A stretch of DNA of 64,000 nt from Halobacillus yeomjeoni (GTDB taxonomy: Bacteria; Bacillota; Bacilli; Bacillales; Halobacillaceae). The notes beneath the pieces were generated by a model, which had not been told where the DNA came from, did not search any database, and worked only from the letters and a program-made list of their open reading frames with translations. The stretch is taken from assembly GCF_020171525.1 (NCBI RefSeq), contig NZ_JAIVAI010000005.1, positions 118,523-182,522 on the forward strand. The letters run 5' to 3'. Below are positions 50,731-59,524 of the stretch, in pieces (positions within the stretch are counted from its first letter, which is position 1; each line of letters begins with the position of its first letter). Both the position numbers and the translations under genes were made by a program.

Positions 50731-51750
50731 ATGCAAAGACGTTTTCTGATTTTGATGTTTGCATTGTTTGCATTATTTGCTTTGACTGCATGTGGAGCGC
50801 AATCAAAAGAAGATGTCATGAAGAAGCTTGAAAAACAGTCGGAAGAAATGGCCGGGTATAAGACGGAAGCCAACATGAAAATGCGGACCGGTAAGGATGA
50901 ACAAAAATATCATATCCAGGTTTGGCATAAGAAAGACGAGTTTTACCGAGTCAAGCTGGAGAGCGATAAAGATGAAAAAGGCAGCCAGATCATTTTGAAG
51001 AACGACAGCGGAGTCTATGTATTGACGCCGGCTTTGAATAAGAGCTTCAAGTTCCAAAGTGAATGGCCGCAAAACACAAGTCAGCCTTATTTATATGCTT
51101 CTTTACTGAAGGACATCCAAGCTGATGCAGATTCTGAATTCACAGCATCAGAGAAATATTTCATGTTCAAAACGAAGACGAACTATCAAAACAATAAGAC
51201 TCTTCCGTATCAGGAAATCTACTTTGATAAGAAAACCTATCAACCTGTGATGGTGAAAGTTTTCGATCAGGATATGAACGCTCTGGTGGAAGTGCAGTTC
51301 GCCAATTTCGCCAAGGACGAATCATTGAAGAAAGAAGACTTCGATGTGGATAAAAATATGGCGATGGCCCCAACCGAATCACCAGTCGCGAACTTAGAGA
51401 ATGAATCATTGGCAGAAGTGTTGTACCCACAAGAGACATATGGTGCAGAGCTCGCGAGTGAGCAGGAAGTGAAGACAGAAAACGGTACGCGGGTCATCAT
51501 GACTTACGCCGGAGATAAAAACTTCACATTGATTCAGGAGAAAGCGGAAGTGCAGCCGGCCAGTGCTCAATATGCTGTGGAGGTCAGTGGTGATCCCGTC
51601 CAATTGGAAGATGGATCGATCGGTGCTATGGAGCATAACCGCCTGGAGTGGAATCAGAATGGTACCACCTACCAGCTTGCAAGCAATGAATTGACGCAGG
51701 CCGAAATGGTTTCTGTGGCCAGTTCCATTACCAGTTCGACAGCCAAATAA
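50731..51750 (+). CDS. LolA-like outer lipoprotein (YdcC type)
   Basis: A 339-residue lipoprotein from ATG 50731 (AAAGGAG 9 bases before). The signal sequence RRFLILMFALFALFALTAC ends with lipobox Cys21. The mature protein resembles LolA/LolB-fold sporulation-linked YdcC: KKLEKQSEEMAGYKTEANM, WHKKDEFYRVKLES, GVYVLTPALNKSFKF and PYQEIYFDKKTYQPVMVKVFD. In B. subtilis ydcC lies between acpS and alr, as here, and is expressed in the mother cell under sigma-E. It is anchored on the outer face of the membrane; its ligand is unknown. Confidence 0.88.
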   Translation: MQRRFLILMFALFALFALTACGAQSKEDVMKKLEKQSEEMAGYKTEANMKMRTGKDEQKYHIQVWHKKDEFYRVKLESDKDEKGSQIILKNDSGVYVLTPALNKSFKFQSEWPQNTSQPYLYASLLKDIQADADSEFTASEKYFMFKTKTNYQNNKTLPYQEIYFDKKTYQPVMVKVFDQDMNALVEVQFANFAKDESLKKEDFDVDKNMAMAPTESPVANLENESLAEVLYPQETYGAELASEQEVKTENGTRVIMTYAGDKNFTLIQEKAEVQPASAQYAVEVSGDPVQLEDGSIGAMEHNRLEWNQNGTTYQLASNELTQAEMVSVASSITSSTAK

Positions 51751-52085
51751 CATTGCGTGGAGCAGGCTTAGCGGTCTGCTTTTATTTTGGAGTCATCCAT
51801 CCCTGTGAATGATATCATCAGGCATAGTTAAAAAAGCTTCAAGGAGATGCGGTGGGAGTGTTCCGTCTTCAGCGCTGCGGTCACTTCCCCCTTATTTAGT
51901 GAGGAATCAGAGACTATTCGAGGTGGAGGGTGACCATACCTTCCAGCAAAGTTTTGGTGAGGATGTTGAAGGAATTTTGTAAGGCAGGGTTGAAGAGTGG
52001 AGACGGCTTCTGAATTTTATTGACATGGATTTCCTCTCGTTCAATAATAGAAAGATATTGAAAGAAATAGAGAGGAGCGGGTCTT
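51751..52085 (+). other. 335-base intergenic region with terminator and alr promoter
   Basis: A weak terminator (AGCAGGC 51761-51767 with GTCTGCT 51774-51780, then TTTATTTT) follows the lipoprotein gene. The middle (about 51,800-52,010) holds no frame with homology and no clear RNA fold. The right end is the alr promoter described next. Confidence 0.6.
52020..52048 (+). promoter_or_regulatory. alr promoter
   Basis: Perfect TTGACA (52020-52025), 17 bases, AATAAT (52043-52048), ending 37 bases before the TTG start. Confidence 0.72.
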
Positions 52086-53243
52086 TTGTCGATTGAAGCT
52101 TTTTACAGGGATTCATGGGTGGAAGTGGACCTTTCAAGTATTGAATACAACATCAATCAATTGAAACAGCGTCTTCATACAGATACGAAAATTTATGCAG
52201 TCGTCAAAGCGAATGCCTATGGACATGGCGATGAGCAGGTTGCTGAATGTGCATTAAGGGCAGGGGCGAAGGGCCTTGCCGTATCTTTGCTGGATGAAGC
52301 ACTGAAATTAAGAGATGCCGGGATTGAAGCTCCCATACTAGTCATGGGTTGGATTCGACCGGAAGATGCCCATGTAGCAGCTGAAAGGGATATATCTGTG
52401 ACTGTTTTCCAGGCAGACTGGGTTGAAAATGCCAGGCTGTCTCCTTCTGCAAAACCGTTGAAGATCCATATGAAATGGGACACGGGTATGGGAAGGATAG
52501 GAATTCGGACCAAGGATGAAATGGACGAGTTATTATCTATGATTCATAAAAATAAATTGATGGAATTAGAAGCGGTCTTCACTCATTTTGCTACGGCGGA
52601 TGAAGAAGATCACGCTTATTATGAAGAACAGCAGGACCGTTTCGACCAATTATTTTCCCATTTTAAAAGGGTTTGGTCGAGAAATGTCGAAATTCATACA
52701 GGGAACAGTGCGGCAAGTATGAGGTTTCCGGATCATATGAAGCACTTTGTAAGGTTCGGAATCAGTATGTATGGCTTATATCCTTCCAGTGTAGTGAAAA
52801 AAGAGCGTCCGATAAACTTGAAACCTGCTTTTTCACTGCAAAGCCGGTTGATTCATGTGAAGAAGGTTCCGGCGAATGAATCGATCAGTTACGGGGCTAC
52901 GTATCAAACAGAATCAGAAGAGTGGATCGGTACGGTTCCACTCGGATATGCGGACGGCTGGATCCGGAAACTCCAAGGGATGGAAGTCCTGGTCGACGGG
53001 AAGCGCCACCCGATTGTCGGAAGAATATGTATGGATCAATTCATGGTACGGCTGGATCAAGAATATCCTGTCGGTACAATGGTTACCTTAATTGGTAAAC
53101 AAGAACATCAATCTATTTCAATGGATGAAGTAGCGGATTATTTAGAAACGATCAATTATGAAATCCCTTGTATGATCAGTTACAGGGTGCCGCGCATGTT
53201 CGTGGATCATGGAAATATCGTAGAAATTGATAATCCTCTTTAA
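52086..53243 (+). CDS. alr: alanine racemase
   Basis: A 385-residue PLP enzyme starting at TTG 52086 with AGAGAGGAG 8 bases upstream. The Schiff-base lysine is Lys41 in YAVVKANAYGHG. The opposite-face catalytic tyrosine lies in SISYGATYQTE (about 263-273), and HTGNSAASMRFPDHMK carries the phosphate-contacting Ser region. It interconverts L- and D-alanine to supply D-Ala for peptidoglycan and teichoic acids. The downstream ndoAI-ndoA pair is as in B. subtilis, where alr also precedes the toxin-antitoxin genes. Confidence 0.95.
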   Translation: MSIEAFYRDSWVEVDLSSIEYNINQLKQRLHTDTKIYAVVKANAYGHGDEQVAECALRAGAKGLAVSLLDEALKLRDAGIEAPILVMGWIRPEDAHVAAERDISVTVFQADWVENARLSPSAKPLKIHMKWDTGMGRIGIRTKDEMDELLSMIHKNKLMELEAVFTHFATADEEDHAYYEEQQDRFDQLFSHFKRVWSRNVEIHTGNSAASMRFPDHMKHFVRFGISMYGLYPSSVVKKERPINLKPAFSLQSRLIHVKKVPANESISYGATYQTESEEWIGTVPLGYADGWIRKLQGMEVLVDGKRHPIVGRICMDQFMVRLDQEYPVGTMVTLIGKQEHQSISMDEVADYLETINYEIPCMISYRVPRMFVDHGNIVEIDNPL

Positions 53244-53326
53244 ACGTTGTCATTTCAGGGGTTAGACAAACCTCCCTATCTTTGGTAACAAGGCTGCATC
53301 ATTCACAAAAAAATTCCAACCCGCCT

Positions 53327-53355
53327 TTGCAATAGACACTCCCGTTTGGTAAGAT
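53327..53355 (+). promoter_or_regulatory. ndoAI-ndoA promoter
   Basis: TTGCAA (53327-53332), 17 bases, TAAGAT (53350-53355), about 55 bases before the antitoxin start. Confidence 0.6.
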
Positions 53356-53411
53356 TAGAGTGGACTTATTGACTGGTTTTCTTTGAGAGAAGATGGTGGA
53401 GGTGTATGGTT

Positions 53412-53687
53412 TTGTCCGATAGCATGCAGGAAATTGTCATCCGGATTCCGGATAACCTACTCAATGAAGTGGACGGCTTCATTCAACTCGATAATAGTGA
53501 TCGGAGCGATTTCATGTGTCAAGCAACTAAAATGTATTTGCGAGAAAAGAAACAACGCCATATCAGAGAATCTATGCGTAGAGGTTATATGGAAATGGCG
53601 AAAATCAATTTAAACATCGCTTCAGAAGCGTTTCAAGCTGAAGAGGAGGCCGAACACACCCTGGAGCAACTAGTGGGCGGGGTGTGA
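53412..53687 (+). CDS. ndoAI: EndoAI antitoxin (MazE type)
   Basis: A 91-residue ribbon-helix-helix antitoxin. The DNA-binding part is [18 protein letters not shown]. The C-terminal [19 protein letters not shown] is nearly identical to B. subtilis EndoAI and wraps the toxin. TTG 53412 is chosen because GGAGG (53398-53402) is 9 bases away; ATG 53406 is only 3 bases from it and would add two residues. EndoAI neutralises the mRNA interferase encoded next and autoregulates the pair. Confidence 0.92.
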   Translation: MSDSMQEIVIRIPDNLLNEVDGFIQLDNSDRSDFMCQATKMYLREKKQRHIRESMRRGYMEMAKINLNIASEAFQAEEEAEHTLEQLVGGV

Positions 53688-53692
53688 AGCCA

Positions 53693-54043
53693 TTGATAGT
53701 CAAACGAGGAGACGTTTATTTCGCTGATTTGTCCCCGGTAGTGGGATCAGAGCAAGGCGGGGTTCGTCCTGTACTCATTTTACAAAACGATATCGGTAAT
53801 CGTTTCAGCCCAACGGTAATCGTCGCTGCGATTACAGCGCAAATACAAAAAGCCAAACTTCCAACTCATGTTGAAATCGACGCAGAAAAATATGGGTTTG
53901 AACGAAACTCTGTGATCCTATTGGAACAAATCAGAACGATTGATAAACAACGTTTGACCGACAAGATTACTCAACTAGATGATCCGATGATGCAGCAAGT
54001 GAACAAAGCGTTGCAGATCAGTCTCGGCTTGATAGATTTCTGA
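53693..54043 (+). CDS. ndoA: EndoA mRNA interferase toxin (MazF)
   Basis: The protein has 116 residues when started at TTG 53693, exactly the length and N-terminus ([20 protein letters not shown]) of B. subtilis EndoA; a GTG three codons earlier overlaps the antitoxin stop. [20 protein letters not shown] and [12 protein letters not shown], plus [13 protein letters not shown], surround the RNA-binding groove. EndoA cleaves mRNA at UACAU-type sites. Located directly before the sigB operon, as in Bacillus. Confidence 0.95.
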   Translation: MIVKRGDVYFADLSPVVGSEQGGVRPVLILQNDIGNRFSPTVIVAAITAQIQKAKLPTHVEIDAEKYGFERNSVILLEQIRTIDKQRLTDKITQLDDPMMQQVNKALQISLGLIDF

Positions 54044-54069
54044 TTACAAAACTATATCTTCATGTTAAG

Positions 54070-54107
54070 AATAAAGCTGCCTGAAAAGTCAGCTTTATTT
54101 TTTTTGT
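54070..54107 (+). terminator. terminator between ndoA and rsbR
   Basis: AATAAAGCTG (54070-54079) pairs with CAGCTTTATT (54090-54099), then six or more T. Confidence 0.88.
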
Positions 54108-54265
54108 TTTTCTAGTTTATAATAGATTTATTAAGGGAAGAGTTGACGGTGATTTATTTTAGAAGACGGATGACTATGAAAACCTACCCCATTTTTGATA
54201 AAATTATATCTAAATAATAAAGAACGTGAAAAATTGAGAAAGTTGACGGAGGCGGGGATACAAAA

Positions 54266-55135
54266 ATGGATGAAAATTTGAAGGATATTGTTCTTGAGCA
54301 CAGTGATGACATTGTAAAAATGTGGCTCGAAGAAATCAATACAAGCAACAAAAATGACTACACATCAACAATTTCAGACGAAATGGTTGAAAATACGAAC
54401 CGAGAATTCGTGAACGTCATTTTTACAAGCATTGAAAAGAACGGTTTATCATCAGAATTGGACGAGTTTTCAGAGAGGCTTATCAATCTGGGATGGCCAT
54501 TAAGTTATTTGACGGAAGGGATGCAGGTGTTCCGTCGTGTAGTGACCGGGTATATTCTCAAACAGACGGATAAAATCGACTCGGATTATTTCTCAGAAGT
54601 TCTGAAAGAAGTGGACGGATGGGTCGACCCGATCATCAATCGGCTCGTCAATGAATATTCAGGGAGCTGGGAGAACATCGTTTCACTTCAACGTGTAGCG
54701 CTCCAGGAATTATCAGCTCCTTTGATCCCGGTCATGGAGAACATTACGATCATGCCGCTGATCGGCACCATTGATACAGAACGTGCCAAGCTCATCATGG
54801 AAAACCTGTTGGACGGTGTCATCAAACATAACGCCGAAGTCGTTTTGATTGATATCACAGGGGTTCCGGTCGTAGATACGATGGTAGCTCACCACATTAT
54901 TCAAGCGGCAGAAGCAGTGCGGCTGATCGGCTCCCGTTGTATATTGGTAGGCATTCGACCAGAGATTGCACAAACGATCGTCAACCTTGGGATCGATTTA
55001 GGCAAGTTCCCTACCAAGAGCTCGCTTCGAAAAGGATTCCAGACCGCTTTAGAACTGACCAACCGACGGATAGAAGAAACACAAAATAAAGAAGAAGATA
55101 TAGAAAAACTAATCGATTCGCTGGATGGGGAGTGA
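54266..55135 (+). CDS. rsbR: RsbR stressosome co-antagonist
   Basis: A 289-residue stressosome subunit. The N-terminal globin-like sensor-type half (1-150) contains [22 protein letters not shown]. The C-terminal STAS domain (about 165-285) carries [19 protein letters not shown] and the phosphorylated-threonine motif [12 protein letters not shown] (Thr205 here), followed by [17 protein letters not shown]. With RsbS it forms the megadalton stressosome that sequesters RsbT until stress. It is the first gene of the sigB operon, closest to RsbRA of B. subtilis. A stretch of AT-rich sequence upstream contains the likely sigma-A promoter, not resolved. Confidence 0.93.
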   Translation: MDENLKDIVLEHSDDIVKMWLEEINTSNKNDYTSTISDEMVENTNREFVNVIFTSIEKNGLSSELDEFSERLINLGWPLSYLTEGMQVFRRVVTGYILKQTDKIDSDYFSEVLKEVDGWVDPIINRLVNEYSGSWENIVSLQRVALQELSAPLIPVMENITIMPLIGTIDTERAKLIMENLLDGVIKHNAEVVLIDITGVPVVDTMVAHHIIQAAEAVRLIGSRCILVGIRPEIAQTIVNLGIDLGKFPTKSSLRKGFQTALELTNRRIEETQNKEEDIEKLIDSLDGE

Positions 55136-55139
55136 TACA

Positions 55140-55496
55140 GTGAGAATACCAATTTTAAAACTGCACAACTACTTGTTGATTTCGATTCAGATTGATTTGG
55201 ACGATCAGACAGCCATCCAATTCCAGGAAGATTTATTAAGCAAGATTCATGAAAGTGGTGCATCTGGAGTCGTCATAGATTTGACCTCTGTTGATATCAT
55301 CGATTCTTTTATTGCAAAAGTATTGGGTGATGTTGTAACGATGTCTGATTTGATGGGGGCAAAAGTTGTCCTTACAGGTATCCAGCCAGCGGTTGCGATG
55401 ACACTGATTGATTTAGGCATTCATTTGCAGGACGTCCCTACTGCATTAGATTTAGAACAAGGACTGATCAAACTTCGTCAGGAATTGGAGGAGTAG
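55140..55496 (+). CDS. rsbS: RsbS stressosome scaffold/antagonist
   Basis: The protein has 118 residues from GTG 55140 with GGGGAG 7 bases upstream; an ATG five codons earlier lies inside rsbR. It is a single STAS domain with the RsbT phosphorylation site Ser56 in [13 protein letters not shown], corresponding to Ser59 of B. subtilis, and [19 protein letters not shown]. It binds RsbT in the resting stressosome; phosphorylation releases RsbT to activate RsbU. Confidence 0.94.
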   Translation: MRIPILKLHNYLLISIQIDLDDQTAIQFQEDLLSKIHESGASGVVIDLTSVDIIDSFIAKVLGDVVTMSDLMGAKVVLTGIQPAVAMTLIDLGIHLQDVPTALDLEQGLIKLRQELEE

Positions 55497-55498
55497 CT

Positions 55499-55900
55499 AT
55501 GGACTTCCAATCCTGTGTAAATATAAAAAAGGAGTGGGATATAGTCGGAGCTCGCCAACTGGGAAGGGATATTGCCAGGAAGATCGGATTTGGCACAGTT
55601 GATCAAGCTCGGATCGCCACCGCGATATCAGAACTGGCAAGAAATATTTATTTATATGCTGGAACAGGGAAGATCTGTTTTGAAACGATAGAAGAAATGG
55701 AACAAAAAGGTATCATGATCTTAGCTCTTGATAATGGTCCTGGAATTAAAGAACTCAGCCTTGTCATGGAAGATGGCTATTCAACATCAGGGGGACTCGG
55801 AGCCGGCCTTCCAGGAGTAAAGCGTTTAATGGATGAGTTTGATATCCATTCCGAAGAAGGAAAGGGCACTGAAATTAAAGTGATCAAATGGCTCCGTTAG
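55499..55900 (+). CDS. rsbT: RsbT switch kinase
   Basis: A 133-residue GHKL serine/threonine kinase: ATAISELARNIYLYAGTG is the N-box, LALDNGPGIKELSLVMEDGY the G1 box, and STSGGLGAGLPGVKRLMDEF the G2 lid. It phosphorylates RsbR and RsbS, then leaves to switch on the RsbU phosphatase. The GGAGGAG ribosome site overlaps the rsbS stop. Confidence 0.94.
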   Translation: MDFQSCVNIKKEWDIVGARQLGRDIARKIGFGTVDQARIATAISELARNIYLYAGTGKICFETIEEMEQKGIMILALDNGPGIKELSLVMEDGYSTSGGLGAGLPGVKRLMDEFDIHSEEGKGTEIKVIKWLR

Positions 55901-55912
55901 AGGAGGTAAAAA

Positions 55913-56923
55913 ATGAGCACACTTAAGCTTGAGTTGGAAAACTACAAAGAATTACTACAGGAATATATACGTACGAAAGATGAGCAGGCACTTTACCAAG
56001 CTGAACAATTCAGTAAACAATCAATGCAGCATAACATTTCTCCAGAAGAAATCATCAATGTCCACATCCAATCTCTAGAAGAAATTTACCCTGATATGCC
56101 CGATTATATTCAGGCTTCTATGAGTTTTTTACTGGAGACGATGATTTCCTATGGACTGGCTTATCAGGAGTATCAATCGTTACGTGAACGACAGCTTGAG
56201 CTCAAGTCTGAGATTTCTGTTGCTGCCAACATGCAGAAGACCTTATTATCAACGGTCAAACCTGAGCTTGATGAGTTGGATATAGGCGCTTTAAGTGTGC
56301 CGGCGAAGCAGATGAACGGCGATTATCACCACTTTGTCTACGATGGAGATGGGGCTCTCGGGATTGCGGTAGCCGATGTCATCGGTAAAGGGGTTCCAGC
56401 TGCTTTGTGTATGTCCATGATTAAGTATTCCATGGACAGCTTCCCGGAAATGCGTATGGACCCAAGTGTCATATTGGGCAGTTTGAACCGGGTCGTGGAG
56501 CGGAATGTGGATTCCAGCATGTTCATTACGATGTTTTATGGAATGTATGATACGAAAGATCATACATTTTCTTTTTCATCCGCCGGTCATGAACCAGGTT
56601 TTTACTACCATAAGGACAAAGACGAATTTGAAGAAATCGATGTGCCTGGATTAGTTTTAGGGGTTTCAGCAGAAACTACCTACAAACAGAAGCAATTGAA
56701 GGTTGAGCAGGGTGATATGGTCATTTTGCTGACAGATGGAGTGACTGAATGCCGCCAGGGAGACCGGTTCATCGAACAAGAGGAGATTCTGCATGTCATC
56801 AAATCGTATGCTCATCTGCCTTCACAGGAAATTGTCGAACAAGTGTATAAGCATTTCGAGAGACTTCAGGATTTTCAATTACGTGATGATTTCACATTAA
56901 TAATTCTCAGAAGAAATGTTTAA
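55913..56923 (+). CDS. rsbU: RsbU PP2C-type phosphatase
   Basis: A 336-residue protein. The N-terminal helical domain (1-85) is the RsbT docking part (ELENYKELLQEYIRTKDEQ). After a linker with MQKTLLST, the PP2C/SpoIIE phosphatase domain runs from about 120 to the end, with QMNGDYHHF, GIAVADVIGKGVPAALCMSM, FSSAGHEPGFYY and VILLTDGVTE providing the metal-binding aspartates. It dephosphorylates RsbV-P to free sigma-B during environmental stress. The stop codon region doubles as the -35 of the internal sigma-B promoter. Confidence 0.95.
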   Translation: MSTLKLELENYKELLQEYIRTKDEQALYQAEQFSKQSMQHNISPEEIINVHIQSLEEIYPDMPDYIQASMSFLLETMISYGLAYQEYQSLRERQLELKSEISVAANMQKTLLSTVKPELDELDIGALSVPAKQMNGDYHHFVYDGDGALGIAVADVIGKGVPAALCMSMIKYSMDSFPEMRMDPSVILGSLNRVVERNVDSSMFITMFYGMYDTKDHTFSFSSAGHEPGFYYHKDKDEFEEIDVPGLVLGVSAETTYKQKQLKVEQGDMVILLTDGVTECRQGDRFIEQEEILHVIKSYAHLPSQEIVEQVYKHFERLQDFQLRDDFTLIILRRNV

Positions 56924-56943
56924 CAACTCTCTTGAAGGGGTAA
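56918..56943 (+). promoter_or_regulatory. sigma-B autoregulatory promoter ahead of rsbV
   Basis: GTTTAA (56918-56923, overlapping the rsbU stop), 14 bases, GGGTAA (56938-56943), 41 bases before rsbV. It matches GTTTAA-N12/15-GGGTAT in 11 of 12 positions. The same location upstream of rsbV carries the sigma-B promoter in B. subtilis, so rsbV-rsbW-sigB-rsbX is under positive feedback. Confidence 0.88.
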
Positions 56944-56984
56944 GTGTGTATTTGATTGACTTTCATACGTAATAGGAGGACTCG

Positions 56985-57317
56985 ATGATGAACTTGACTA
57001 TAGATGTTACGAATAAAGAAAACCTTGCATACCTTTCGCTTTCTGGAGAGGTGGATGCTTTTACAGCACCAAAACTGAAAGAAGCATTGCTTCCGTTGAC
57101 CAAAGAAGAGGGGCAGACGGTCGAAGTCGATCTACAGGACGTGAATTACATGGACTCTACAGGCCTTGGAGTTTTCATCAGTGCCTTGAAATCGACGAAA
57201 GAACACAACAGTGAAATGAGACTCGTACACCTGCAAGAACGTGTGTACCGCTTATTTAAAATCACAGGATTAACAGAAATTATCACTATTGATTCTGCAG
57301 TGCGGGGTGAAAAGTAA
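56985..57317 (+). CDS. rsbV: RsbV anti-anti-sigma factor
   Basis: A 110-residue STAS protein, starting with two Met codons behind TAGGAGGA. The phosphorylation site is Ser58 in NYMDSTGLGVFISALK. Unphosphorylated RsbV captures RsbW and so releases sigma-B. First gene of the sigma-B-driven unit. Confidence 0.95.
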   Translation: MMNLTIDVTNKENLAYLSLSGEVDAFTAPKLKEALLPLTKEEGQTVEVDLQDVNYMDSTGLGVFISALKSTKEHNSEMRLVHLQERVYRLFKITGLTEIITIDSAVRGEK

Positions 57318-57319
57318 TT

Positions 57320-57796
57320 ATGGAATCATTTGATTTTGTTGAAGTGAAAGTCCCGGCAAAAGCTGAATATATCGGTGTAGTACGTTTAAGTACATCCGGG
57401 ATTGCCAACCGGATGGGCTTTTCTTTTGAAGATATCGAAGATTTGAAAGTTGCTATTTCTGAAGCGATTACAAATGCCGTGAAGCATGCTTATGAAGATT
57501 CCGGTGAAGGTGAAATCACCATCGGATTCGGAGTATACGAAGATCGTTTAGAAGTGATGGTCGCTGATCATGGTGGAAGTTTCAATCTCGGAGAAGTTAA
57601 AGAAGATATCGGCCCATACCAGCAGGATGATAATATCGAAGAACTTCGTGAAGGTGGTTTTGGCTTATTCTTGATCGATGCACTCATGGATAAAGTAGAG
57701 ATAAACAGTAAATATGGAGTAATTGTTCTAATGACAAAATATCTCCATGAAACTGAGGTGGGTCAGAATGGCGACCAAATCTCAACAACACAATGA
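57320..57796 (+). CDS. rsbW: RsbW anti-sigma factor/serine kinase
   Basis: A 158-residue GHKL kinase with VAISEAITNAVKHAY (N-box), MVADHGGSFNL (G1) and EGGFGLFLIDALMDKVEI (G2). It binds and inhibits sigma-B or phosphorylates RsbV on its serine. Its 3' end overlaps the sigB start by 29 bases, ensuring matched translation of the factor and its inhibitor. Confidence 0.95.
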   Translation: MESFDFVEVKVPAKAEYIGVVRLSTSGIANRMGFSFEDIEDLKVAISEAITNAVKHAYEDSGEGEITIGFGVYEDRLEVMVADHGGSFNLGEVKEDIGPYQQDDNIEELREGGFGLFLIDALMDKVEINSKYGVIVLMTKYLHETEVGQNGDQISTTQ

Positions 57797-58547
57797 CGAA
57801 GTATACCAATGGATCGAACACCTGCAAGAACATCCTACAGATGAAGAGATTCAAGAAAAAATTGTCTTGGTCTATAAAGATCTTGTAGAGTCGATTGCAA
57901 GAAAGTATTCAAAGAATAGTACTATCCATGAAGATTTAGTGCAGGTTGGAATGTTAGGTTTGCTTGCCGCCATACGTCGTTATGACCCGGAATTCGGAAA
58001 GTCTTTTGAATCCTTTGCGATACCTACCATCATTGGTGAAATCAAACGTTTCATTAGGGATAAGACATGGAGTGTCCATGTCCCCCGCCGCATCAAAGAA
58101 TTAGGACCTAAAATCAAGAAGGCTGCTGAAGAGTTGACCAGTCAACTTCAACGTTCACCTTCTGTTTTGGAAATTGCAGAACATCTGGAAGTTTCTGAAG
58201 AAGATGTCCTGGAAACGATGGAAATGGGCAAAAGTTACAAGGCACTGTCCGTCGATCGTAAAATCGAAGCGGATTCTGACGGCAGTACGGTAACGATTCT
58301 TGATTTGATTGGAAACCAGGAAGATGGTTATTCCAATATTGATCAAAGAATGCTGTTGGAAAAAATCCTGCCTATACTCACTGAACGAGAGCAGGAAATT
58401 CTTCAATGCACATATTTTGAAAATATGAGTCAAAAAGATACTGGTGAAAAACTCGGAATATCCCAAATGCATGTTTCCCGACTTCAAAGACGAGCTTTGC
58501 GGAAACTTAGAGAAGCACTACAGTCTGAATCAGTCGAGGCGTTCTAG
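57768..58547 (+). CDS. sigB: RNA polymerase sigma-B factor
   Basis: The protein has 259 residues from ATG 57768 (GAGGTGGG upstream); an in-frame start seven codons earlier lies deeper inside rsbW. Region 2 is HEDLVQVGMLGLLAAIRRYDPEFGKSFESF and the following RFIRDKTWSVHVPRRIKELG. Region 3 is QLQRSPSVLEIAEHLEVSEE. Region 4 is LTEREQEILQCTYFENMSQK with GEKLGISQMHVSRLQRRALRKLRE. It directs polymerase to GTTTAA/GGGTAT promoters for the general stress response. Confidence 0.96.
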   Translation: MATKSQQHNDEVYQWIEHLQEHPTDEEIQEKIVLVYKDLVESIARKYSKNSTIHEDLVQVGMLGLLAAIRRYDPEFGKSFESFAIPTIIGEIKRFIRDKTWSVHVPRRIKELGPKIKKAAEELTSQLQRSPSVLEIAEHLEVSEEDVLETMEMGKSYKALSVDRKIEADSDGSTVTILDLIGNQEDGYSNIDQRMLLEKILPILTEREQEILQCTYFENMSQKDTGEKLGISQMHVSRLQRRALRKLREALQSESVEAF

Positions 58548-59143
58548 TGGAACAAAAGCTGCGACATGTCCGCCTGTCGGTGTTCCAGATGGCAAAAAAG
58601 GGAAACTATTATTGTGGGGATAGTTATTTCTATAAAGAAACGGAAGAAGCGTTCGTTTGTGCTCTGGCTGATGGATTGGGAAGTGGTGAATCAGCCCGTG
58701 AATCCTCTAAGGCCGTAATGGAAGTCATTGAAGCAAATCCGTCCCTCACCATCGAGAACCTCATTAAGAAATGCAACGAAGTACTGGTCGGTAAACGTGG
58801 GGTCGTTCTTGGGATTTTGCGGATAGATTTCCAAAACGAAACATACTCTTATTCCTCTATCGGTAATATAGGGGTTATCACGATCACTCCGGATGGAGAG
58901 CGGAAAAGAAGCATTCCGTTAGCTGGATACTTAGCCGGTTACCGGAGGGAATTGCGGGTGACAAGAGGAAAGGTCAGCAAGGGAATGAAATTCCTGCTGT
59001 TTTCTGACGGAGTCCATGATCGTCGTTTATCTAAACACAGCACAGAGGCGAAAAGTGTAGAAATGATTACAGAAAATTATAAGTTACTCTATGGGCAGAC
59101 GAGAGATGACGATACGACACTCATTGCTATGGAGTATGTGTAA
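58547..59143 (+). CDS. rsbX: RsbX feedback phosphatase
   Basis: A 198-residue PP2C-type phosphatase that starts at GTG, sharing one base with the sigB stop. KKGNYYCGDSYFYKETEE and FVCALADGLGSGESARESSKAV hold the first metal aspartates; FLLFSDGVHDRRL and RDDDTTLIAMEYV the last ones. RsbX dephosphorylates RsbR and RsbS to reset the stressosome after stress. Last gene of the operon. Confidence 0.94.
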   Translation: MEQKLRHVRLSVFQMAKKGNYYCGDSYFYKETEEAFVCALADGLGSGESARESSKAVMEVIEANPSLTIENLIKKCNEVLVGKRGVVLGILRIDFQNETYSYSSIGNIGVITITPDGERKRSIPLAGYLAGYRRELRVTRGKVSKGMKFLLFSDGVHDRRLSKHSTEAKSVEMITENYKLLYGQTRDDDTTLIAMEYV

Positions 59144-59180
59144 AAAGGTCTTATTCTTTAAACAGAATAAGACTTTTTTT
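59144..59180 (+). terminator. terminator of the sigB operon
   Basis: GTCTTATTCT (59148-59157) pairs with AGAATAAGAC (59164-59173), then seven T. Confidence 0.9.
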
Positions 59181-59524
59181 ATGCGCTGGTTATACGGTTT
59201 TCAGTAAATCAATACATATTGAAAAGCTGTAATTGCTCGGGGCCTGCTCACGTTACCAGATTAGAGGTATAAGAAGTGACTGTTTTTCTGTAGTCTGAAA
59301 CCACCTCTATCGCTTACTTTGTGAGAAGTGCATTTGAAAGGTTAGTGAAAACAGACAAAATACTACCGGTGGTAATTTCACACCCCCCTCTTTTTACATG
59401 AGGCATTGAAACTATCCCTGCCCAATCCAATAAGGTGGAAACAGCTTTTCGATAGGAAGGCTCAAGTATTTCCGGCCAGTCTTTGATACAATAAAAACCA
59501 GATGTATGTGAAGGAGGACTTTTT
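59181..59524. other. 344-base gap between rsbX and tex, no gene recognised
   Basis: The plus strand holds no credible frame. A minus-strand frame covers 59,314-59,610 but runs into tex, lacks a ribosome site and matches nothing I know. TTAGAGGT and ACCTCTA (about 59,260-59,310) could form a loose hairpin. TACAAT at 59487-59492 is a possible -10 for tex. In B. subtilis other small genes fill this interval; they are absent here. Confidence 0.5.
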
